Assembly (NCBI RefSeq): GCF_004004555.2
Contig: NZ_SACP01000006.1
Coordinates: 159,083-223,082 of the forward strand
DNA from: Methylobacterium oryzihabitans
Lineage (GTDB): Bacteria > Pseudomonadota > Alphaproteobacteria > Rhizobiales > Beijerinckiaceae
Direction of reading: 5' to 3'
Length of the DNA: 64,000 bases
Under the pieces are notes generated by a model. That model made no database searches, was not told the DNA's origin, and worked only from the letters and a program-made list of their open reading frames with translations. Each line of letters starts with the position of its first letter. The stretch's first letter is position 1. The position numbers were made by a program, and so were the translations under genes. Shown here in pieces: positions 1-8,785 of this stretch.

Positions 1-40
1 AAATCCGCATCGCGAAGCGATCTTTCGGATTTCGTATGAT
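1..40 (+). repeat. Partial copy of the dispersed palindromic repeat
   Basis: The first 40 bases resemble the distal half of the repeat described at 7652-7783 and 12335-12486. They share the CGCATCGCGAAGCGAT core and the terminal TTTCGTATGA. The copy is cut by the window edge or is internally deleted, because the GGATTGCCGAGCGATCAATC part is missing. It lies just upstream of nrdR and codes for nothing visible. Confidence 0.6.
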
Positions 41-60
41 CCCCTACATCGGGGGCGTCA

Positions 61-92
61 GGGCCCGGTCCCGGTTTCCCGGGGCCGGGCCC
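61..92 (+). terminator. Strong GC hairpin, possible terminator of the upstream gene
   Basis: A 14-bp stem (61-74 pairing with 79-92, one G-T pair) encloses a 4-base loop TTTC. Only a short, C-interrupted T stretch follows, so this is a weak candidate for a factor-independent terminator of a gene left of the window. It ends 56 bases before the nrdR start, so it could also shape the nrdR leader. Confidence 0.4.
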
Positions 93-148
93 TTCCCGTT
101 CGCGGCGCCTCCCGGTCCTCGGGACCGCCTTGAGGAGATGGCCGGCCG

Positions 149-673
149 ATGCGGTGCCCCTATTGCGGCGGCCTCGCCACCCAGGTGAAGGATTCGCGCC
201 CGAGCGACGACAGCTCGGCGATCCGCCGGCGCCGGGTCTGCGAGGATTGCGGCGGCCGCTTCACCACCTTCGAGCGGGTGCAGTTGCGCGAGCTGACCGT
301 GGTCAAGCGGTCGGGCCGCCGCGTGCCGTTCGACCGCGACAAGCTCCAGCGCTCGGTCGACATCGCGCTGCGCAAGCGCCCGGTCGAGCCCGAGCGGGTC
401 GAGCGCCTCGTCAGCGGCATCACCCGCCAGCTTGAGAGCGGCGGCGACGGCGAGGTGACGAGCGAGGCGATCGGCGAGGCGGTGATGGAGGCGCTCAAGG
501 GCCTCGACGACGTCGCCTACGTGCGCTTCGCCTCGGTCTACAAGAACTTCCGCGAGGCCCGCGACTTCGAGGAATGGGTCGGCCGGCTCGCCGCCGGGCA
601 GGCCGAGACCGCCGGGCCGGCGCAGGCCGTCCCCGACGAGCCGGCCCCGCGCCGCGCCCGGGGCCGGGCGTGA
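149..673 (+). CDS. nrdR: Transcriptional repressor NrdR
   Basis: NrdR is the zinc-ribbon/ATP-cone repressor that controls ribonucleotide reductase operons through NrdR boxes in response to bound (d)ATP. The 174-residue product begins MRCPYCGG, with the zinc ligands C3, C6, C31 and C34 visible. The ATP-cone follows at about residues 49-139 ([16 protein letters not shown] onward). A Pro/Ala/Arg-rich tail of about 25 residues is an extension of the normal 150-160 residue family length. The stop codon overlaps the GTG start of ribD (GTGA), so the two are translationally coupled. nrdR next to riboflavin genes is a common alphaproteobacterial arrangement. Confidence 0.97.
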   Translation: MRCPYCGGLATQVKDSRPSDDSSAIRRRRVCEDCGGRFTTFERVQLRELTVVKRSGRRVPFDRDKLQRSVDIALRKRPVEPERVERLVSGITRQLESGGDGEVTSEAIGEAVMEALKGLDDVAYVRFASVYKNFREARDFEEWVGRLAAGQAETAGPAQAVPDEPAPRRARGRA

Positions 674-1965
674 GCGCGGACTCGCTCCAGGCGGCGGAAG
701 ACCGCCGCGACATGGGCCAGCAGGCGGCGGAAGACCGCCGCGACATGGGCCAGCAGGCGGCGGAAGACCGCCGCGACATGGGCCAGCAGGCGGCGGAGGA
801 CCGCCGCTACATGGGCCTCGCCCTGGCGCTCGGCCGGCGCAACCTCGGCCGGACCTGGCCCAACCCCTCGGTCGGGGCGGTGCTGGTCGGCGGACCGCCC
901 GGCGCCCGGCGGATCCTCGCCCAGGGCGTCACCCAGCCCGGCGGGCGGCCGCACGCCGAGCGCGTCGCGCTGGCGCAGGCCGGCGAGTCGGCCCGCGGCG
1001 CGACCCTCTACGTCACCCTGGAGCCGTGCTCGCATCACGGCCGCACCTCGCCCTGCGCCGACGCGGTGATCGCGGCGGGCGTCGCCCGGGTGGTGAGCGC
1101 GATCGAGGATCCCGATGCCCGGGTCGCCGGCCGCGGCCATGCCCGCCTGCGCGCCGCCGGCATCGCCGTCACGGTCGGGGTACGGGCCGGCGAGGCGGCG
1201 CGCGACCAGCGCGGCCATCTCACCCGGGTCCGGCTCGGCCGGCCGGCGGTGATGCTGAAGCTCGCCCGCACCCGCGACGGCTACGCCGCGGGCGGGGAGG
1301 GGAGGCTGATGATCTCCGGGCCGCTGGCCAATGCCCGGGTCCACCTGCTGCGGGCGCATTGCGACGCGATCATGGTCGGGATCGGCACCGCGCTCGCCGA
1401 CGACCCGGAACTGACCGTGCGGCTGCCGGGCCTCGCCGACCGCTCGCCGGTGCGGATCGTGCTCGACTCGCACCTGCGCCTGCCGATCGACGCCAGGCTG
1501 GTGCGCTCCGCCGACACGGTGCCGACGCTCGTCGTCGCCGGACCGGGAGCGCCCCGCGCCGCCGCCGCGGCGCTGGAGGCGGCCGGCGCCGAGGTGCTGA
1601 CGGTCGCCGGCGACGAGGCCGGCCGGATCGACCTTCCGGCGGCCCTCGCGGCGCTCGGCGCCCGCGGCCTCACCCGGATCTGCTCCGAGGGCGGGCCGAC
1701 CCTCGCCGACGCCCTCGCGCGGCTCGACCTGATCGACGCCTGCTGCCTCGTCACCGGGGCCACGTCCCTCAGCGTCCCGGGGCTGCCGGCGGTCGGACCG
1801 GCGCTCGCCGCCCGCCTCGCCGACGGCCTCGACCGCGTCGCGGAGGTCCGGGCCGGCCCCGACCTGTTCACCCATTACGAGCGGAGTTCCCCATGTTCAC
1901 CGGCCTCGTCTCCGATGTCGGGCGCGTCGTCGCCGCCGAGGGCGGCGAGCGCCTGCGCCGGCTGA
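670..1965 (+). CDS. ribD: Bifunctional riboflavin deaminase/reductase RibD
   Basis: RibD carries out the second and third steps of riboflavin synthesis: deamination of the pyrimidine made from GTP, then NADPH reduction of the ribosyl side chain. The deaminase zinc site is intact: HAE at about residues 95-97 and [11 protein letters not shown] at about 119-129. The C-terminal reductase domain begins near [12 protein letters not shown] chose the GTG at 670 because it overlaps the nrdR stop; this gives 431 residues, against 360-380 usual. The excess is partly a tandem [10 protein letters not shown] repeat at residues 7-46, ahead of the normal first helix. An ATG at 802 would start inside the conserved region. 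The 3' end overlaps ribE by 73 bases in another frame. Confidence 0.95.
   Translation: MSADSLQAAEDRRDMGQQAAEDRRDMGQQAAEDRRDMGQQAAEDRRYMGLALALGRRNLGRTWPNPSVGAVLVGGPPGARRILAQGVTQPGGRPHAERVALAQAGESARGATLYVTLEPCSHHGRTSPCADAVIAAGVARVVSAIEDPDARVAGRGHARLRAAGIAVTVGVRAGEAARDQRGHLTRVRLGRPAVMLKLARTRDGYAAGGEGRLMISGPLANARVHLLRAHCDAIMVGIGTALADDPELTVRLPGLADRSPVRIVLDSHLRLPIDARLVRSADTVPTLVVAGPGAPRAAAAALEAAGAEVLTVAGDEAGRIDLPAALAALGARGLTRICSEGGPTLADALARLDLIDACCLVTGATSLSVPGLPAVGPALAARLADGLDRVAEVRAGPDLFTHYERSSPCSPASSPMSGASSPPRAASACAG
688..807 (+). repeat. 30-bp in-frame tandem repeat at the start of ribD
   Basis: Four consecutive 30-bp units (688, 718, 748, 778) encode [10 protein letters not shown] three times and [10 protein letters not shown] once. 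The first three units are identical at base level. The last differs at a few positions and merges into the conserved RibD start ([16 protein letters not shown]), so it is the likely ancestral unit and the others are duplications. Confidence 0.95.
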
Positions 1966-2540
1966 CCATCGACGCCGCCTACGACCCGGCGACCATCGCG
2001 CTCGGCGCCTCGATCGCCTGTTCCGGTCCCTGCCTCACCGCGGTGGCGGTGGAGCCGCGCGACGGCGGATGCCGGTTCCAGGTCGACGTCGCCGCCGAGA
2101 CGCTCGCCCGCACCACCGCCGGGAGCTGGGTCGCCGGCACGCGGCTCAACCTCGAACGCTCGCTGAAGATCGGCGACGAGCTCGGCGGCCACCTCGTCAC
2201 CGGCCACGTCGACGGCCTCGCCGAGATCGTCGCGCGCGAGCCGGTCACGACGTCCTCCGACGACGCCTGGGGCCCGAGCGAGCGCTTCGTCCTGCGCGCG
2301 CCGCCCGAACTGTCGCGCTTCATCGCCGAGAAGGGCTCGGTCTGCCTCGACGGCACCTCGCTCACGGTGAACGGTGTCGAGGGCGACCGGTTCACGGTGC
2401 TGCTGATCCCCCACACCCTCGCGGTCACGACCTGGGGCGAGCGCCGGGCCGGCGACCGGCTCAACCTCGAGGTTGACCTCATCGCCCGCTACGCCGCGCG
2501 GCTGACCGAGGCGCGGGCGGCGGTCGAGCGGGCGCCCTGA
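1893..2540 (+). CDS. ribE: Riboflavin synthase alpha chain
   Basis: Riboflavin synthase dismutates two 6,7-dimethyl-8-ribityllumazine molecules into riboflavin and the pyrimidine intermediate. The 215-residue product starts [10 protein letters not shown], the hallmark N-terminus, and shows two lumazine-binding repeats. The second begins at HLVTGHVDGLAEI, and GTSLTVNGV lies near residue 150. The ATG at 1893 lies within the end of ribD, so expression is coupled. An insert TTSSDDAWGP sits between the repeat-2 strands. The usual next genes ribH and nusB are not here; the next gene is an unrelated secreted RTX protein. Confidence 0.96.
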   Translation: MFTGLVSDVGRVVAAEGGERLRRLTIDAAYDPATIALGASIACSGPCLTAVAVEPRDGGCRFQVDVAAETLARTTAGSWVAGTRLNLERSLKIGDELGGHLVTGHVDGLAEIVAREPVTTSSDDAWGPSERFVLRAPPELSRFIAEKGSVCLDGTSLTVNGVEGDRFTVLLIPHTLAVTTWGERRAGDRLNLEVDLIARYAARLTEARAAVERAP

Positions 2541-2693
2541 GCCCGGGCCACCTGCGGTTGCAGATCCCGCGGGTATTGTAACTCGTTCGTTTCATCGGAG
2601 TGTCGCACACCCACGCTAAGCCGCCTCGCCCCGCGAGGACACCCGCGTTCACGGATCTCCGGGCCGCCGTTCCCCGCCGCCCCGGAGCCGCCG

Positions 2694-5600
2694 ATGACCA
2701 CCGTCCCGCACGTCCTGGCCAACGGCGACCTCGTCCAGACCTGGACCGACGCGACCCTCATCGCCCGCGACGACGACTGGAGCGGCGTGCCGAGCATCGT
2801 CGGCTATCGCGGCGACGACATCACGGCGACGACGGCGGCCGACCCGCGCACGCTGACCGGCGACGGCACCGTCACGGTCGACGTCAACGCCGACCGCGCC
2901 GACCCGAACGGCTTCACCTCCGGCGGCGTGACCGAGTTCGCTCTCGCCAACCCGACGATCGCGCTCGCCGGCTCCGGCACCGCCGACGCCCCGAACCTCG
3001 TCCTGCACCTCGACGCCACCGGGCGCCGGGACGTGACGGTGGCCTACACCCTGCGCGACCTCGAATCCGGCGGCGACAACGCGGTGCAGCCGGTGGCGCT
3101 GCAATACCGGATCGGCGCGAGCGGTGCCTGGACCGACGTGCCCGCCGGCTTCGTCGCCGACGCCACCACCGGCCCGAACGCCGCCGGCCCCGACATCCGG
3201 GTCGAGGCGGTGCTGCCCGCCGCCGCGGACGGACAGGCCGGGCTGCAGGTGCGGATCATCACCGCCAACGCCGCCGGCAGCGACGAGTGGGTCGGGGTCG
3301 ACGACATCGCGGTGACGAGCCGAGCCGCCGGCGCCACGCCGGTGACCCCGACCCTGCTCGCCCCGGCGCCGTCGCTCGCCGGCGACACCGCCACCCCGGT
3401 CGGCACCGGCAGCCTCGTCCTCACCCGCCTCGGCGCGATCGCGGCCTCGGGCACCAACTCGGCCGGCGGCGGGGCCGAGGTCGTGACCTTCGATCCCGCG
3501 ACCGACCGGCTGTTCACCCTCAACGCCCGCGACGGCGTGATCGACGTGACGCGGATCGGCGCCGACGGGTCGCTGACCCGCACCGGCAGCATCGCGCTCA
3601 CCGCGCTGCCGGGCTACGGCGCCGCCAACACCGTGGCGGTCCGCAACGGCCTGCTGGCGGTCGGCTATCAGAACGTTGATCCGCGCCAGAACGGCGCGGT
3701 CGCCCTGTTCGACGCCACGAGCCTCGCGCTGCTCGGCACGCCGCTGACGGTCGGCAACCTGCCCGACCAACTCAGCTTCAACGCCGCCGGCACCAGGATC
3801 CTCGTCGCCAACGAGGGCGAGCGCGCCACGGTCGGCGGCGTCGCGGTCAACCCGTCGGGCTCGGTCTCGCTGATCGACCTCTCGGCGGGCGCGGCTGCCG
3901 CCACGGTGGCGAGCTACGACTTCTCGGCGCTGGCCGGGCAGGAGGCCGCCTTGCGGGCGGCGGGCGTGCGCCTGCCGCCGGGCTCGGGCGCGATCGCCGA
4001 CATCGAGCCGGAATACACGGCGATCTCCGGCACCACCGCCTACGTCACGCTCCAGGAAGCCAACGCCATCGCGGTGTTCGACATCTCGGGCTCGGCGCCG
4101 GTCCTGACCGCCCTCAAGCCGCTCGGCTCCATCGACCGCTCGCTGCCGGGCAACGAGCTCGACGCCTCGGACGACGGCCCGGCGACCCCGGCCTCGATCC
4201 GCATCCGCACCGAGCCGGTCTTCGGCCTGCCGATGCCCGACGCCATCGCGTCGTTCACCGCCGCCGACGGCGCGGTCTACCTCGTCACCGCCAACGAGGG
4301 CGACGCCCGCAGCGACGACAGCGACGTGGCGCGCCTGCGCACCCTGACCCTCGACCCGACCGCCTTCCCGAACGCCGCCGCGCTCCAGGCCAATGCGGAA
4401 CTCGGCCGCCTCAACGTCTCGACCATCGACGGCGATACCGACGGCGACGGCGACCTCGACCGGATCGTCACCTTCGGCGGTCGCGGCATCTCGATCTTCC
4501 GCCAGGAGGCCGACGGGACCATCACCAAGGTCCGCGAGACCGGCGGCGAGTTCGAAAAAATCCTCGCCCGCGACTATCCGGCGATCTTCAACCAGAACCA
4601 GGGCAACGGCGCCGTCGACGACCGCTCCGACGACAAGGGGCCGGAGCCGGAGGGCGTCACGATCGGCACGGTGGCCGGCCGCACCTACGCCTTCGTCGGG
4701 CTGGAGCGCACCGGCGGCGTGATGGTCTACGACATCACGGTGCCGTCGCAGGCCCGCTTCGTCACCTTTCAGCCGCCGGCGAGCGGGACCACCGACGCGG
4801 CGCCGGAGGTGCTGACCTTCATCTCCGCCGCCGACAGCCCGACCGGGCAGGCCCTGGTCGTCTCGGCCAACGAGGTCGGCAACACCACGACCGTCTACCA
4901 GGCCGCTCCGGCGCTCACCGCGATCCCGCTGATCCAGGGCACCGGCGAGACCTCGGCCCTCGTCGGCCAGACCGTGACCACGACCGGAATCGTCACCGCG
5001 GTCGCCGGCAACGGCTTCTACCTCCAGGACCGGACCGGCGACGGCAACGCCGCCACCTCCGACGCGCTGTTCGTGTTCACCGGCACCCGGCCGGGCGTCA
5101 CCGCCGGCGACGGCGTGACGGTGACCGGTCAGGTGCAGGAGTTCCGCCCCTCCAACGCCGCCCGCGGCGCCTTCGGCGTCACCCAGATCGGCGGCACGCC
5201 GAGCGTCACCGTCACCAGCCGCGACAACGCCCTGCCGGCCGCGGTCCGCATCGGCGGCGCCGGCGGCCTCCTCCCGCCGACCGCCGACCTCGCCGCCGGC
5301 AGCGCGTTCTGGGAGAGCCTGGAGGGCATGCGCGCCACCGTGACGGCGCCGATCGCCACCGGGCCGACCAACGGCTTCGGCGAGATCTTCGCCGTGGCCG
5401 ACGGCGGCGCCGGCGCGACCGGCCTCACCGACCGCGGCAACCTGCTGATCGCCGGCGGCACGCCGGTGCTCGGCGCCACCAACAGCGGGGGCGGCGACTT
5501 CAACCCCGAGCGCATCCGCCTCGATCCGGGCCTCGGCGTGACGCTGCCGCAGGTGAACACCGGCACCCGCTTCGCCGACGTGACGGGCGTCATCAACTAC

Positions 5601-7622
5601 AGCTTCGGCAATTACGAGGTCCTGGCGACCGCCCCGGTCACCGTCACGGCCGACAGCCCGCTCGCCAAGGCGCCCGGGACGCTCACCGGCGACGCCGATC
5701 ACCTGCTGGTGGCGAGCTACAACGCCGAGAACCTCGACCCGACCGACGGCGCCGCCCGCTTCGCCACCATCGCGTCGGAGATCCTGGGCAAGCTCAACAC
5801 CCCCGACGTGATCGCGCTCCAGGAGGTGCAGGACGACGACGGCCCGGGCAACACCGCCTCGACCGTCACCTCGGCCTCCGGGACGCTGCAGCGGCTCGTC
5901 GACGCGATCGCGGCGGCCGGCGGCCCGGTCTACGGCTTCCTCGACAACGGCTTCATCGGCGACGACACCAACGGCGGCGAGCCCGGCGGCAACATCCGCA
6001 CCGCGTTCCTGTACCGCACCGACCGGGTGAGCGTGGCGCCGGGCTCGGTCCGCACCATCGCGGCCGACGGCAGCGCGATCGCGTCGGGCCCCTACACCGA
6101 CCAGCAGACCAACGCGGACAACCCGTTCTTCGGCTCGCGCCCGCCGCTCGCCGCCGATTTCGTCTTCAACGACGCGACCGTGACGGTGGTGAGCAACCAC
6201 TTCACCTCGAAGGGCGGCAGCGGCGCGCTGTTCGGCTCCGAGCAGCCGCCGTTCAACGCCGGCGAGATCGCCCGGGCGGCGCAGGCCCAGGCGGTGAACA
6301 GCTTCGTCGACGGCCTGCTCGCGGCGGATGCCGGGGCGCGGGTGGTGGTGACCGGCGATCTCAACGATTACGGCTTCGAGGAGCCGCTGACCGTGCTGCG
6401 CGGCGCCGCGACCCTGACCGGCACCACCTCCGCCGGCACCGGCGCGGTGCTGACCCCCGGCGGCACCCCGATCCTCACCGATCTCCAGGACCTGCTGCCG
6501 GCCGACCGGCGCTACGACTACGTGTTCGAGGGCAACGCCCAGACCCTCGACCACATGCTGACCACGGCGGCGCTGACCGAGGGGGCCGGGTTCGAGCCGG
6601 TCCACATCAACGCCGACTTCGCCGACCAGACCAGCGACCACGACCCGCTGCTCGGCCGCTTCCGCATCCCGGCGGTCGGGCGCGCGGCGACGGGCACCGC
6701 GGGAGCCGACGCCCTGTCGGGCGGCAACGGCGCCGATACCCTCCAGGGCGGTGCCGGCGACGACACGCTCCGGGGCGGGGAGCGGGACGATCAGGTCTTC
6801 GGCCAGGACGGCACCGATTCGGTGCAGGGCGGCGCCGGCAACGACTTCGGCTCGGGCGGGTGGGGCAGCGACACGGTGCTCGGCGAGGCCGGCAACGACC
6901 TGCTGTTCGGCGACGACGACGACGATCTCGTCGACGGCAACGACGGCGACGACCTCGTCTACGGCGGCACCGGCACCGACACCGTCTACGGCAGCGCCGG
7001 GAACGATCAGGTCTACGGCCAGGACGGTAACGACTTCGTCGGCACCGGCTCGGGCAACGATTTCGGCTCGGGCGGGTGGGGCAACGACGAGGTGCACGGC
7101 GAGCAGGGCAACGACCTGCTGTTCGGCGACGACGGCAACGACGGCGTCTACGGCGAGGACGGCGACGACCAGGTTTACGGCGGCACCGGCAACGACTATC
7201 TGACCGGCGACGCCGGCAACGACCTCGTGCGCGGCGAGGACGGCGAGGACCGGCTGTTTGGCGGCGAGGGCGGCGACGACCTCTCGGGCGGGGCCGGCGC
7301 CGACACGATCGAGGGCGGCGATGGAGCCGACCTCCTGTTCGGCAACAGCGGCGACGACGTGCTGACCGGTGGGGCGGGGGCGGACATCTTCGGGTTCGGG
7401 CGCGGCGACGGGCGCGACGCGATCACCGATTTCGTGACAGGCGGGTCGGAGGCCGACGTGATCGCGTTCAACGGCGGGGTGTTCGCCGACTTCGCGGCCG
7501 TGCAGGCGGCGAGCCGTCAGGAGGGATCTGACGCGGTGATCGCCTACGGCACCGACGACGGGCTGACGCTGCGTGGCGTGCAGGTCGCCACCCTGACGGC
7601 GGCGAACTTTTCCTTCGGGTGA
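2694..7622 (+). CDS. Large secreted RTX protein with choice-of-anchor-I-like and ExeM-type nuclease domains
   Basis: The 1642-residue product is a probable type I-secreted extracellular nuclease or phosphoesterase. Residues 1-220 form an unassigned beta-rich domain. About 225-735 resemble the choice-of-anchor-I/esterase-like propeller (GAEVVTFDPATDRLFTLN). About 735-990 resemble the OB-type region of ExeM-like nucleases (GNGFYLQDRTGDGN). About 1003-1318 form an endonuclease/exonuclease/phosphatase domain with YNAEN, LQEVQ, GDLND and SDHDP, so the catalytic set looks complete. Residues 1325-1565 are calcium-binding GGxGxD repeats, followed by a C-terminal region ending FSFG typical of type I signals. 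There is no N-terminal signal peptide, consistent with that route. No T1SS transporter genes are adjacent. Substrate is unknown. Confidence 0.85.
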   Translation: MTTVPHVLANGDLVQTWTDATLIARDDDWSGVPSIVGYRGDDITATTAADPRTLTGDGTVTVDVNADRADPNGFTSGGVTEFALANPTIALAGSGTADAPNLVLHLDATGRRDVTVAYTLRDLESGGDNAVQPVALQYRIGASGAWTDVPAGFVADATTGPNAAGPDIRVEAVLPAAADGQAGLQVRIITANAAGSDEWVGVDDIAVTSRAAGATPVTPTLLAPAPSLAGDTATPVGTGSLVLTRLGAIAASGTNSAGGGAEVVTFDPATDRLFTLNARDGVIDVTRIGADGSLTRTGSIALTALPGYGAANTVAVRNGLLAVGYQNVDPRQNGAVALFDATSLALLGTPLTVGNLPDQLSFNAAGTRILVANEGERATVGGVAVNPSGSVSLIDLSAGAAAATVASYDFSALAGQEAALRAAGVRLPPGSGAIADIEPEYTAISGTTAYVTLQEANAIAVFDISGSAPVLTALKPLGSIDRSLPGNELDASDDGPATPASIRIRTEPVFGLPMPDAIASFTAADGAVYLVTANEGDARSDDSDVARLRTLTLDPTAFPNAAALQANAELGRLNVSTIDGDTDGDGDLDRIVTFGGRGISIFRQEADGTITKVRETGGEFEKILARDYPAIFNQNQGNGAVDDRSDDKGPEPEGVTIGTVAGRTYAFVGLERTGGVMVYDITVPSQARFVTFQPPASGTTDAAPEVLTFISAADSPTGQALVVSANEVGNTTTVYQAAPALTAIPLIQGTGETSALVGQTVTTTGIVTAVAGNGFYLQDRTGDGNAATSDALFVFTGTRPGVTAGDGVTVTGQVQEFRPSNAARGAFGVTQIGGTPSVTVTSRDNALPAAVRIGGAGGLLPPTADLAAGSAFWESLEGMRATVTAPIATGPTNGFGEIFAVADGGAGATGLTDRGNLLIAGGTPVLGATNSGGGDFNPERIRLDPGLGVTLPQVNTGTRFADVTGVINYSFGNYEVLATAPVTVTADSPLAKAPGTLTGDADHLLVASYNAENLDPTDGAARFATIASEILGKLNTPDVIALQEVQDDDGPGNTASTVTSASGTLQRLVDAIAAAGGPVYGFLDNGFIGDDTNGGEPGGNIRTAFLYRTDRVSVAPGSVRTIAADGSAIASGPYTDQQTNADNPFFGSRPPLAADFVFNDATVTVVSNHFTSKGGSGALFGSEQPPFNAGEIARAAQAQAVNSFVDGLLAADAGARVVVTGDLNDYGFEEPLTVLRGAATLTGTTSAGTGAVLTPGGTPILTDLQDLLPADRRYDYVFEGNAQTLDHMLTTAALTEGAGFEPVHINADFADQTSDHDPLLGRFRIPAVGRAATGTAGADALSGGNGADTLQGGAGDDTLRGGERDDQVFGQDGTDSVQGGAGNDFGSGGWGSDTVLGEAGNDLLFGDDDDDLVDGNDGDDLVYGGTGTDTVYGSAGNDQVYGQDGNDFVGTGSGNDFGSGGWGNDEVHGEQGNDLLFGDDGNDGVYGEDGDDQVYGGTGNDYLTGDAGNDLVRGEDGEDRLFGGEGGDDLSGGAGADTIEGGDGADLLFGNSGDDVLTGGAGADIFGFGRGDGRDAITDFVTGGSEADVIAFNGGVFADFAAVQAASRQEGSDAVIAYGTDDGLTLRGVQVATLTAANFSFG
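6786..7217 (+). repeat. 216-bp higher-order duplication inside the RTX region
   Basis: Two consecutive 216-bp (72-residue) blocks, 6786-7001 and 7002-7217, align in frame. Both contain the unusual RTX variant GNDFGSGGWG followed 18 residues later by GNDLLFGDD. The distinctive GSGGWG occurs exactly 216 bases apart (6840 and 7056). This shows the repeat array grew partly by duplication of a 72-residue block and not only nonapeptide by nonapeptide. Confidence 0.8.
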
Positions 7623-7651
7623 GCCGGGGGCTCGCAGCCCCTTCGACCCGC

Positions 7652-7783
7652 TGATACGGTTTTCGGACGATCTGTTCCGAAAACCGTATCACCAGACCGC
7701 GCGGCGCATGAGCGAAGCCGATTTTCGCATCGCGAATGCGATCCCGCAGGGATCGCCGAGCGATCAATCGAAAGCCGTAAGAC
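7652..7783 (+). repeat. Dispersed palindromic repeat, copy A
   Basis: The element starts with a perfect 16-bp inverted repeat (7652-7667 and 7676-7691, 8-base loop) reading TGATACGG...CCGTATCA. It continues through a CGCGCGG spacer, GAGCGAAGCCGA, a CGCATCGCGAA core and GGATCGCCGAGCGATCAATC, ending near CCGTAAGAC. It lies between the convergent RTX gene and ftcR, 29 bases after the RTX stop. Full-length copies are also at 12335-12486, 14287-14416 and 46412-46563. Confidence 0.9.
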
Positions 7784-7811
7784 AGGCCATCCCGTCCGAT
7801 CGAACCGATGC

Positions 7812-8495
7812 TCACCCGACGAAGGTGTAGCCGATGTAGCGCTTGGCCTCGATCGGGTCGTGGCCGAGGCGGTCGCGCAGCTTCTTGCGCAGCTTGCTGA
7901 CATGGCCCTCGACGACGCTCTCGTCGACCTCGTTGCTGTAGACGCCGTAGACCGTGTTGAAGATCTGCGTCTTGGTCAGGCGCCGGCCGCGGTTGCGCAC
8001 GAGGTATTCGAGGATGTGGCGCTCGCGCCGGGGCAGCGGCAGCGGCTCGCCGTCGATCTCGGGGTCGCGTCCGTCGCCGTGGACCTTCAGGCGCTCGTTC
8101 GCCGGCGGCGCCTCCTCGGGCTGGGCCGAGAGGGCGTTGACCCGGCGCCAGATCGCCTCCGAGCGCGCGAGGATCTCGCGGACGTGGACGGGCTTGGGCA
8201 GCACGTCGTCGATGCCGGCGGTGAACAGCGACAGGGTCTGCTCCAGGGAGCGGATGTCGCTGAGCGCGATGATCGGCGCCCGCGACTGCTTGCGGATCAG
8301 GCCGGCGCAGGTGAGGCGGTCGTCGAAATCGCCGAGAAGGAACCCCTGGATCGCGTCGATGTCGACCGGGGAGGCCGCCTGGAACCAGCTCCGGAACTCG
8401 CCGGAGACCAGTCCGAGGGAGGAGATGCCCTCGCGGTCGAAGCTCGCCGTGTATCCCGCAGTCACGCTCTGCCGGTCATCGACGAAGATGTACAT
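7812..8495 (-). CDS. ftcR: Flagellar master regulator FtcR-like response regulator
   Basis: The product is an OmpR-type regulator resembling FtcR of Brucella and Sinorhizobium, which activates flagellar class genes. It has an atypical receiver domain (residues 1-115, starting MYIFVDDRQS) and a C-terminal winged helix. Family-diagnostic stretches are DGRDPEIDGEPLPLPRRERH and VVEGHVSKLRKKLRDRLG. The receiver lacks a standard phospho-acceptor arrangement, as is usual for this family. I chose the ATG at 8495 over upstream frame extensions because conservation starts there (227 residues). No flagellar gene is in the window, so it sits apart from its likely targets. It faces the RTX gene across repeat copy A. 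Confidence 0.88.
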   Translation of the reverse strand: MYIFVDDRQSVTAGYTASFDREGISSLGLVSGEFRSWFQAASPVDIDAIQGFLLGDFDDRLTCAGLIRKQSRAPIIALSDIRSLEQTLSLFTAGIDDVLPKPVHVREILARSEAIWRRVNALSAQPEEAPPANERLKVHGDGRDPEIDGEPLPLPRRERHILEYLVRNRGRRLTKTQIFNTVYGVYSNEVDESVVEGHVSKLRKKLRDRLGHDPIEAKRYIGYTFVG

Positions 8496-8785
8496 GAAAC
8501 CAGAACCCCGAGAGGGTGCCCGAGCCCGGCCGGTTCCTGCCCCGTGCCGCGGAGGCCGGCACGCGCACGGCACCCGTCCGGCCCCGGAGCCTCGTCCGGG
8601 CCGCCACGAATGCTCACAGCGTAATCGGCTCCGGTCGGCCCGGGGCGGGACCCTGCGGACGCTACGGCAGCGATGTGGGAAGCGATGAACTCGTCACTGT
8701 CATTTCACATTGTCCACCGCTGCCGGCCCGGTCAATGGCGGCGATGCAACACACAGTGGTATCCCACCGGCCCCGCCGACGCGGC

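Noticed and set aside
688..807. CRISPR-like array of regularly spaced repeats
   Set aside because: The units are contiguous 30-bp repeats without spacers and are in frame within ribD.
2541..2693. FMN riboswitch linked to riboflavin genes
   Set aside because: Neither the sequence before ribD (inside nrdR) nor the gap after ribE shows the conserved RFN element helices.
2649..7097. A 1482-residue open frame on the minus strand opposite the RTX gene
   Set aside because: It is a low-complexity Val/Gly/Ala/Arg/Asp translation produced by GC-rich codons of the real plus-strand gene, with no motif. The plus-strand frame has clear domains.
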